From NCBI RefSeq assembly GCF_000143415.4, contig NW_003314343.1, forward strand, positions 186,813-250,812: a DNA stretch of 64,000 bases, written 5' to 3'. The translations under genes were made by a program, and so were the position numbers. Of the stretch, positions 55,992 to 64,000 are shown in pieces (position 1 is the stretch's first letter; each line of letters opens with the position of its first letter). Source of the DNA: Selaginella moellendorffii (taxonomy: Eukaryota; Streptophyta; Lycopodiopsida; Selaginellales; Selaginellaceae). Under the pieces are notes generated by a model. It was given only the letters and a program-made list of their open reading frames with translations, was not told the DNA's origin and searched no databases.

Positions 55992-56974
55992 ATGGAGCTC
56001 TTTCGAGTGAACACGCTGGCTATCTTGGCTATTGTTCTCCTCACAGTTGAAGGTATTTAGCTGCACTGAATTTCAAAGTCTTGCATTCTAGCATGAACAC
56101 AGCTTAAACATGAGTGTGTTCTTCCAATTCCTAATCCGAGGGATTTCTAGTCACTTCTTCTCAAGAGCATTATTTTCTCAATTGATGTTCTTCGTTCCAT
56201 GCAGGTGTGCACGGCGTCCGAATCCGCCTCTACAACGCCTGCCCCTTCACAGTGTGGCCCGGCTGGATTTCAAACTCCGGCAAGCCGCAACTCGGGGGTG
56301 GGGGTGCCCGTTTGGAATCGTGGCAATCTTACGACCTCTACCCAGGCTCGGGCTGGGCGGGCCGGTTCTGGGGACGCAGGGGCTGCAACTTCGACGGTAG
56401 CGGCCGTGGTCACTGCGACTCGGGCGACTGTGGCGACAAACTCAACTGCGGCAACTCGGGTGGTGTCACGCCCGCCACCCTGGCCGAGTTCCAGCTCAAT
56501 GGTTTCGCCGGTCTCGACTACTACGACGTGTCTCTGGTCGACGGCTACAACTTACCGCTGCGAATCAACCCCGAGTACAACTGCGCCTCGGCCGGATGTC
56601 ACAGCGACGTGAATGCGCGCTGTCCTAAGGAGCTCCAGGTACAAGCATCAGTTTCCGGGATTAGTTTCTAAGCTCGAGCAATACAGGTGCGCAAGGATAA
56701 CTGGGTCATCGGCTGCAAGAGCGCTTGCGAGGTGTTCCACAGCGAGGAGTTCTGCTGCACGGGGTCGCACAACAGGCCCGAGACGTGCAGTCCGACGTAC
56801 TTCTCCCGGATTTTCAAAGACGCGTGCCCGCAGGCATATAGCTACGCCTACGACGACGCGACCAGCACCTTCACCTGCGGTTCCGGTGGGGGTTACACCA
56901 TCACCTTCTGCCCCAGCGGGGGTCTCTCTATTGCAGAGGATGAGTCTTCTCAGAGCCGAGTCGAGGCTCTCTAA
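55992..56974 (+). CDS. Thaumatin-like (PR-5 family) secreted protein
   Basis: Exons 55992-56052, 56205-56638 and 56687-56974, about 260 residues. Exon 1 encodes the signal peptide ([20 protein letters not shown]). The mature start [36 protein letters not shown], the signature-like [21 protein letters not shown], and Cys-rich segments ([20 protein letters not shown]) with [17 protein letters not shown] and ITFCP follow the thaumatin fold and its usual many disulfides. The family is apoplastic and linked to defence or stress, some members binding or cleaving beta-glucans. The acidic-cleft residues appear present (Arg, Asp and Asp in the REDDD-type set were not all verified). Confidence 0.9.
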
Positions 56975-57128
56975 ATAAGTGTTAAATCGGAGTTTTGTAA
57001 ACCCGGTGGGCAAAACAATGAAAGAAGGGGCTCACCTCCTCCGAACCAGACTGAAAAGATCTCCTGTCACATAGACCTCCTTGCTTGGATCCAGTTTTGC
57101 AGAGGCATCCCAAGCTTGCCCGACGCGC

Positions 57129-57618
57129 ATGGAAAGTTTCTTACAATCCCACTTCTCCAAAGCCTTCGAGAATGTCGAAGATCACACGAAAGAGAAGCTT
57201 TCGAACAGGCTGAATCAGTATCTGGATGATTGCATTCTCCCGGAAGATAACTGCGCGTGAGATGGGATCATTCTCAGCCGAGGATTCTCTTTGCGTTCAA
57301 GAGCGAGATATCAACTGTAGATCCTTGCTTTGAGTTGCTCTGCTCTTTCAGAGCTGGAAGAACAGTATCCTCCTTCCATGGTCTTTGTGTATCCCATACA
57401 TCCAAGTTGCCGGTTACGTATACGAATGTGCTAGCGACAGGATTGACATGGAGCCATTGACAGACATCTTGTGCTCGTATGGTCCAAGCACAAGGAAAGT
57501 GGCGATGCACGGAGTAAAACATTTTCTTCGCCTGGATGATCTGGAGATACGAGCATACCATGACGCAGTGGCAAAGAGGGAAAGCGACATTACGGCACAA
57601 ATACCGTGCTCTGATTAG
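57129..57618 (+). CDS. Possible small unrecognised gene
   Basis: ATG at 57129 opens MESFLQSHFSKAFENVEDHT then KEKLSNRLNQYLDDCILPED, followed by a GTGAGA donor-like site at about 57257 and CTCTTTCAG at about 57350. A downstream frame ends DDLEIRAYHDAVAKRESDIT and a TAG at 57616-57618. The frames of the pieces do not join cleanly in my reading, so splice sites are unresolved. No family is recognised. Confidence 0.3.
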
Positions 57619-57692
57619 AGCTGAGCACGATGAAGAGTTTATCTCTGATAGCTTCTAGGAAACTGGAAGATTCTAAAACGTACCGCGTTCTC

Positions 57693-58482
57693 TCATACTT
57701 TTGGCTTTCTAAACAAGTCGCTCGCATCCAAAGCCCCGATCTTGGCTGCTAGAATGAAGTCATTCTCTGTCAAGCCACCTGGTAGAGCACACAGAATTTG
57801 AGAAAGCTATTGGAGTTCGCATCAAACTAACCAGCAGAATGCGTGGATATGTTGATTCTCACGTTGTTGTAGCCAGTAAGGTGGAGATCCGGGTGGTGGC
57901 CTGAAACAAAACAGAGATGGAAAACAAAATCAAAGAGAAAAAGAGTTTCTTACCTTCTGCTTCAGCGACATCACTCACGAGCTTGAAGAATTCAATCCCT
58001 TTGATAAAACTCTTTGTTCTCCAGCTCCTCTGGAGCTCCAGCTTGCCATCAACTTGCTCGATCGTCCATCCCGGTGCCTAAAGAAGAAAAGGAAAGAAGA
58101 AAAGATCCTCGACCAAGTCTTAAAAACGAACGCACCTGATGGAGCAACTCCTTTGCAGATTCCTCTGACATTGGCCTCAAGTTTTTGGAATCGCACGGAA
58201 CACATTTCTTTTTGGAAAGATCACTGATAATTTCTGGGCAAAGGAAATCAATCAATCTTTGCTTTGAGCAAAGGAAGAAAATTTCATACTTACCATCGCT
58301 CGCTTGCGAAGACTGCGACGACATGGATCTCGCGATCACTGCGATCGGAATGCGCGCCTGCCAAGGATCAATCAAGTCACTCAGAATCAGTCACGCGCGC
58401 ACACCTTGCACGCTACTGCTGCTCCAAAAACACCAAGAGAATAAGCCATGCGCCCTAGCATGCGTTTGCCACATGGACCCAT
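57693..58482 (-). CDS. Pterin-4a-carbinolamine dehydratase
   Basis: Several small exons on the minus strand, from ATG at 58482 to TGA at 57693. The enzyme dehydrates 4a-hydroxytetrahydropterin, recycling the cofactor; in plants it also links to folate and molybdenum-cofactor metabolism. Exon 1 gives a hydrophobic, Arg-containing leader (RMAYSLGVFGAAVACKAR) that may target an organelle. The core reads PMSEESAKELLHQ, APGWTIEQVDGKLELQRSW, the active-site AEGHHPDLHLTGYNNV, and GGLTENDFILAAKIGALD. The paired His and the later Asp of the family pattern are present. Introns are short (about 50-60 nt). Confidence 0.85.
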
Positions 58483-58604
58483 CCTAGCCGTTGAGAGTGC
58501 CACCAACGGTTCCGATTTTGTTAGGGTTCTTGGGTGAGAAGAGAAGGAAATTTTTCAAATGGGAGTTGCCTCGACTGATGATCGGCAAATGCAGGGGTTT
58601 CTAG

Positions 58605-59557
<953 letters not shown>

Positions 59558-59902
59558 CGTCCTCTCCAGCAAAAGCTTGAAGGTTTAGTTCGTTTTGTCC
59601 TTTCACTTTCTTTTTATTCTTTTCAACTTGCGAGGTGTTGGATCTTTCAGATTATTTCTCTTGTTTGTTTGTGGAGCCGAGAAAATCTGGTAAGCCAGCC
59701 AAAGATCTCTATTTGGAATGCTGCTTGACTGTTTTTATGGTTTTTCAGGAATGCAGTGCTGCGTGTATGTCATAAGATTCACGACACGTGGAATGCCAAG
59801 TCATCCACTGGTCGCGCATTGCTCTTTTCATCCCTCGCGCGTTGGCAAGGGATGAGAGAATTGTCAATGCCAGGCACACTCACCCTCCAGGCCGGCCACT
59901 GA

Positions 59903-61297
59903 ATGAATGAAGGATGTGTTTGCGTCATTCTCCTGGTACTCGTATGCGTCACGACTTCATCAGCAAAGCAGGGTGGTAGCAGCAGCGCGTTGCTAGAGTC
60001 TGTGAAGTCGATCGTCGTCAAAGCAAGAGGAGGAAAAGGAGGAGAAGGATGTTTGGATTGTCCCGATTACAACAGGCTAGTGGAAGCGGAACTGAGTGTA
60101 GAGGATGGCCAAGATCAGTCCAACAGGAACAGGAAGCGAGACATACGTCTGGCAATCATCCTTGGTAGTTTCTCGGCCTTCATCGCTCTGCTCATCTGTG
60201 GACCACTTTGCTGCATTTGCTATGGTGCCAAGCGGATCAGAGACATGCGCTCCAAGGCAGCTGCCACGCACAGTCTCATGTTTGCCGAGCAGTGGCGTGC
60301 CTACAACTTGTTCATGCCTTTCAACGAGGAAGAGGAGCTCGGACAGCACGCGCTCTCGTGGTCGGCTTGGCAGTTCGTGTACAGGGGCATTCCAGACGAG
60401 CTCAACGGCTTAAGCACAGCGATCTTTCAGTCGATTCCACCGGTTTCGGGTTGTTTGAGGAGCACCACCGGCCAGCCTTTGCAGCAAATTCGGTTGAATC
60501 CAGGATGTGCTCGTCTCCGACGTTGTCAGTCTCTCCAGTGCCTCCTTCCACTCTCTCCGAGTGCTCATCCGCCAAACTGTCTTCCCAACGTCAACTATTT
60601 CGAGATGACAATCCTTAGCTTCTCTCGCAATGGAAAAAACGGAAGGAGCTCGGGCTCTATCAGCGGACGTGTTGGTATCGGCCTGGCAGCGAGACCAGCA
60701 CCTCCGTTCCGTCTCCCAGGCCTCGACTTGGTCTCTCTCGGCTACCACTCCAATGGCAGCGTCTACATCAACGATCCTCACGACGGTGTTGCGACGAGCA
60801 GGAGGTGGAACTACGTCGGGGTCACGGTTGGCTGCGGCTACGACTTGGACAGATCTCTCGTCTACTTCACACACAATGGTGGCCAGCAGATGACGACCGA
60901 CTTTACGTTTCGTGCCGATGGCCCGATGCCTTCGACGACACCACACTTGTTTCCCGTGGTTGGAGCCGACTGTGACATCACGGTGGTGGTGAACTTGGGC
61001 CAGACCGAGTTCATGTTTGCGCCGGCAAACGCTGGCCGGTGTGTGGCATTTGAAGGCGGTGGAAGTTTGGGTCAGGAGGATGCGAGGGAAGGAAGAGAAG
61101 TAGCAGCACAGGCGGAGGTGGATGTGCACGGCCAGCGTTTGATCGTCCAGCAGGAATGTCAGCAGCAGCAGCAGCAGCAGGATGGTGATGGAAGGCAAAG
61201 TTTTGGCGATGGCGGGAATGATAGTAGCAGTGATCCAGAGTCTGAGGTATACTTTTCAGCTTTGGAGGAAGCTCCTGGCAGTTTTCTTCAAGCTTGA
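59903..61297 (+). CDS. Single-pass membrane protein with SPRY domain
   Basis: One 464-codon frame: signal peptide (CVILLVLVCVTTSSA), a basic luminal or extracellular part, a membrane span (LAIILGSFSAFIALLICGPL) with a Cys-rich edge, then a SPRY domain (NYFEMTILSFSRNG, GIGLAARPAPPFRLPG, SLGYHSNGSVYINDP, VGVTVGCGYDLDRSLVYFTH). The tail has a Gln run and acidic/Ser stretches. The layout of membrane span plus SPRY is like yeast SSH4/EAR1, adaptors that bring ubiquitin ligases to membrane cargo; a PY motif was not seen. The segment between about 60410 and 60590 is low complexity and reads well in another frame too, so a small intron or frame error there is possible. Confidence 0.7.
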   Translation: MNEGCVCVILLVLVCVTTSSAKQGGSSSALLESVKSIVVKARGGKGGEGCLDCPDYNRLVEAELSVEDGQDQSNRNRKRDIRLAIILGSFSAFIALLICGPLCCICYGAKRIRDMRSKAAATHSLMFAEQWRAYNLFMPFNEEEELGQHALSWSAWQFVYRGIPDELNGLSTAIFQSIPPVSGCLRSTTGQPLQQIRLNPGCARLRRCQSLQCLLPLSPSAHPPNCLPNVNYFEMTILSFSRNGKNGRSSGSISGRVGIGLAARPAPPFRLPGLDLVSLGYHSNGSVYINDPHDGVATSRRWNYVGVTVGCGYDLDRSLVYFTHNGGQQMTTDFTFRADGPMPSTTPHLFPVVGADCDITVVVNLGQTEFMFAPANAGRCVAFEGGGSLGQEDAREGREVAAQAEVDVHGQRLIVQQECQQQQQQQDGDGRQSFGDGGNDSSSDPESEVYFSALEEAPGSFLQA

Positions 61298-61624
61298 TCC
61301 TCTTTTGTTTCTCTCCTTTGTTTTATTCACTTTTTCTCGGTATAGGAGGCACCACTGAACAGACGAGTGTTACGGAGGATCTAAGTAGTTTTACTTCACG
61401 ACTCACGAGATTGAGCGAGTCAATCCACAATGGATGAATGAGAAAAAAAAAAAACGAACTTTTCTTCTAGAAGAAGATGATTTACATGTTGGCTAGAAGG
61501 AAATTGTCAACGAATGTGGGCGTGGGATGCACGACCGCTGGATCACGCTCCTTGTTTAGTTTTCTTCGCTATGAGCCATAGCCTATGACTTTGTGTGAGA
61601 AATGGAAGCGCTACCTCTATCAGA
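61298..61624. other. Convergent 3' ends, no gene
   Basis: Contains the 3' UTRs of the SPRY gene and of the small membrane-protein gene. An A-run at 61443-61454 is the only notable feature. Confidence 0.5.
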
Positions 61625-61944
61625 TCAGCTGGTTTTGCTTTGCTTGGCCACTAGATTCTGCCACAAGTAGCGACCGCTGGCCATGTCTACAAACGTCCAG
61701 AAGAACAAACTCGTCTTGGAGCAAACCTGAGAAGAAGAAAAGAGAGATTTTTCGCATTGCGGTAACAGTGGGAAGATTTGCATACCTTGTCGAGCAGCGA
61801 CGAGGATTCCTGTTGCTTGGCGCTGTCTTCCTCTTCGATTTGCTCCTCGTCGTCGCCGGCGCTAGCGCCCCACAAATTCTTCCACGCGAAATACCCTGCC
61901 AGTGTGGCGGAGAGGAAGACGAGGATAAATCGCAGCGGACACAT
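61625..61944 (-). CDS. Small conserved plant membrane protein of unknown function
   Basis: Exons 61786-61944 and 61625-61726. About 86 residues: MCPLRFILVFLSATLAGYFA (a membrane anchor), an acidic linker (GDDEEQIEEEDSA), then SLFFWTFVDMASGRYLWQNL. Plant genomes carry similar short proteins beginning MCPLR.ILxFLSATLAGxF and ending FWTFVDMASGRYLW. I recall these as conserved and uncharacterised. The 59-nt intron splits linker and tail. Confidence 0.7.
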
Positions 61945-63579
61945 AGCTGCTGGCTGGCGATGGATCGATCCGGCGCTCGCAATGTGCGTAGAGAGAAGGA
62001 AAGTAGCTCCGCAACCAGAAAAGAGAAGAAGATCGAAGAAAGCGTGCCCTATTTATCCATCTAATCAGCAGCAAAGTGAAGTGGAAGCAGTCAATTAGGG
62101 CAGGACGCGTGGAGCGCACACGGCTTGGTTGTTTGACTGGTTGGATTTTAGGTGGGAAAGAAAGAACAGTCTCTATAGCCTTTGTGTGAATCAGTGATAA
62201 TTTTAGTGTAAAGAAATAATTAATTAATGAATTAATTAATATTATAGTTTAGAAAGAACTTTCTCTTGCCAGGCAAATTTTTTTCTTTCATGTGCTCTGA
62301 CACTATTGAATTGTCTGATTGTGTTACCAAAAAGGGGGAGGATCATCACCAGCAACATTGTTGTTATTGACAGCTAACTTTTTTGATTTTTGTGTATCCT
62401 CTCAATGTGTCCATTCCAATCGCAGCATCTACCTATCTGATGTGAGTGATAGCAATGTCTGTGGCGATCTCTGTCTAGAAGCCCACTCAAGCTCGACTTA
62501 TAGAAAAACAGATAGTTGCCATTTGCCAAGCAGCAGCCACAGCAGCGGGATCTTTATCTCCAAGCTGTGAAGCCCACCCAGGCCAAATGAAACATGACAA
62601 CAGTGTTGGAGGAGAAACACTAGCTCGCTCAGTCACACAAGGAACAATAGCAACAGTCCAAGCACCATCAAACAAGGCCAAGGTTTGAAGAGATAGAGGA
62701 GATCGATCGATCCATCCTGGGCAGGCCAGGAAATCTGCAACAAAGAAACAAAAATCACCAATGCCTATATTGATTGACCACTTCCACCACCACCACCACC
62801 ACCAAAATGTACGTGCATGGAACTCGGGGTCTTGCGATCTGGGTAGGGAGAAAAGCTGGCCGACCAATACTTAGGGGGATCTTGTACATAGTTTTTTTTT
62901 GACTTTGCAGAGGTATATTTTTTTCTTTGATTCGTTGTGATGGGGGCCCTCACAGGCTCTCTAGCAAAAGGTGGTGATTTTTTCACGCTTTTCCCATCTA
63001 TATCGATTGCAAACCACAAGAAAATGCCCGAATGTGATGTGCAAACCAAGCAAGGCCAAGGAAATATAGATTTCTCCAAGGAAAGCTTTTTCTATACAGT
63101 CCAACTATCCAAGACCATTTCCAAGGTGGTGGGCGACGAGATAAAACAGGCCATCGACGGTCGGGAACACGAGTGAATTTGGAGCAATCCAATCACGACC
63201 GCTTGCGCGTTATGAGAGAAACACACATGGCTCTATTGGGTTGGATGGGCCAGGGGTGGCCCATATTGTCCTGTCTACGTAATCGTCCGTACATCCTACA
63301 TAGAAACAAGAGATCGCAGCGCGAAACTAAAAAAATTCCAAACATCACTTTCTCTCATCCGTTTGTGATCATCCCAAGATGCGCGGTATATGCGATTAGG
63401 GCCGCGTGGTAGCCACGCGGCGGGCATCTGTCCACGTGTGCAGCTCCGCCCAACCAGACGGCGCCACGGCGGACATCCCGGTAAGAAATTTACCGCTCAG
63501 ATTTGGGCATTCTCCCAATGGCTGTGTAAACTTCTGTCTCGAGTCCATTATTTTTGTTTGCGCTCGTTGTGTGGTGGCG
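61945..63579. other. Intergenic stretch without a supported gene
   Basis: Frames are short and show no domains. Visible items: a TAATTAATTAAT-type AT palindrome at about 62217-62242, a CCA microsatellite at 62784-62803, and a CACGTGTGCAG G-box-like word near 63433 about 145 bases before the next start codon. A non-coding transcript cannot be excluded from sequence alone. Confidence 0.4.
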
Positions 63580-64000
63580 ATGGAGGAAGCTCCAGCTATG
63601 GCGATCAGGCGATCGGACAAGGCGGTGCCGCTGCCTCCGCAGTCCGGATCGTCCAGGCGGCGGCGCGCTCCTGGCGGCGCTGCTTGGCCTGCATTCCCGG
63701 GAGAAGGAGGATTAGGGATAGGTTGCGGCAAGCGCAGCCCTGCGCCATCGCCAGCAGCGGCGGCGGCGAGTGGTAATATCGCCGATGGCTCGTCTTGTCG
63801 AAGTCCCTTCTCTTCGTCGTCCCGAGTAGCATCTTTTGGATCGGGAGCTGCCATGGCTGGAGCTGGAATCAGGAGGAACAGCAGCGATTTGGCAGGGGAT
63901 AGGGTTAGCAGTGGATGCGGCGGCATCAAATCTCCAGGAATTGGGAAGAAGAATATCTCTTCCTCTTCTTCCTCTTGCTGCGATTCGTGCCGTCCTTGTT
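63580..64000 (+). CDS. 5' part of a Ser/Ala/Gly-rich protein, cut by the window edge
   Basis: ATG at 63580 (GTGGCGATGGAGGAAG context) opens a frame that stays open for 140 codons to the last base. It reads MEEAPAMAIRRSDKAVPLPP, then Arg-rich, Ala/Ser/Gly-rich and Ser/Cys-rich low-complexity sequence (GIRRNSSDLAGDRVSSGCGG). It looks like a disordered N-terminus, as in plant transcription regulators or kinases, but no domain is reached. Frames on the opposite strand are open too because of the GC-rich composition. Confidence 0.45.
   Translation, partial: MEEAPAMAIRRSDKAVPLPPQSGSSRRRRAPGGAAWPAFPGEGGLGIGCGKRSPAPSPAAAAASGNIADGSSCRSPFSSSSRVASFGSGAAMAGAGIRRNSSDLAGDRVSSGCGGIKSPGIGKKNISSSSSSCCDSCRPC

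Noticed and set aside
60410-61198. A 262-codon minus-strand frame opposite the SPRY gene
   Set aside because: The plus frame has clear SPRY and membrane motifs; the antisense has none.
63396-63929. Minus-strand Pro/Ala-rich frame of 177 codons at the right edge
   Set aside because: The opposite strand has a better ATG context and an uninterrupted frame to the window edge. The minus frame is Pro/Ala-rich low complexity without motifs. The choice is not certain.

Overview
This window is nuclear DNA of a land plant, most likely a lycophyte of the Selaginella type. The gene set supports a plant: a plastid RbfA, an ALMT anion channel, an LRR receptor kinase, a thaumatin-like protein, a class-I carboxylesterase and a WSD-type wax/TAG acyltransferase. 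A HYLS1 centriole/flagellum gene points to a plant with swimming sperm. Introns are mostly 45-70 nt, genes lie close together, and GC-rich gene blocks alternate with AT-rich repeat blocks.

Layout. 1-1.28 kb: gene-free repeat sequence with a hexamer-period array. 1.28-13.77 kb: one large, apparently undescribed mobile-element-like unit. It has two divergent multi-domain genes. The left one, on the minus strand, has a ParB-like GQHS box, an acidic region, a Pro/Thr repeat region and a C-terminal NIF/FCP1-like HAD fragment. The right one, on the plus strand, has an RNase-H-fold DDE transposase-like core of the DUF7869 kind. About 27 copies of a 22-24 nt palindrome (arms like ATGGCRTGNGG / CCNCAYGCCAT) are scattered through the unit. 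Many copies lie inside very short spliceosomal introns. Three in-frame TAG codons, and no other stop type, interrupt the two genes.

13.8-20.4 kb: AT-rich, almost gene-free, with an 847-base assembly gap flanked by inverted-repeat arms. 20.4-25.4 kb: a decayed Helitron (Rep HUH domain, PIF1-like helicase, a textbook 3' hairpin plus CTAG end) preceded by pieces of ordinary genes, including a cytosolic glucose-6-phosphate isomerase exon.

25.5-51.5 kb: a dense block of host genes: WSD-type acyltransferase, COX7a-like subunit, RbfA, C2-IPPc-C2 inositol 5-phosphatase, carboxylesterase, deoxyhypusine synthase, RING protein, BCS1-like AAA ATPase, HYLS1, a Crinkler-like P-loop NTPase/nuclease, ALMT and an HPCA1-type LRR receptor kinase. 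51.9-56 kb: a broken unknown gene, then an AT-rich desert. 56-64 kb: thaumatin-like protein, pterin carbinolamine dehydratase, RABA GTPase, a SPRY transmembrane protein, a small conserved membrane protein, and a gene running off the right edge.

The host genes do not form a pathway; they are neighbours. The mobile-element unit at 1.3-13.8 kb is the part that looks new, because its repeat family and its introns appear to be the same thing. All protein names come from reading motifs by eye; no database search was possible.
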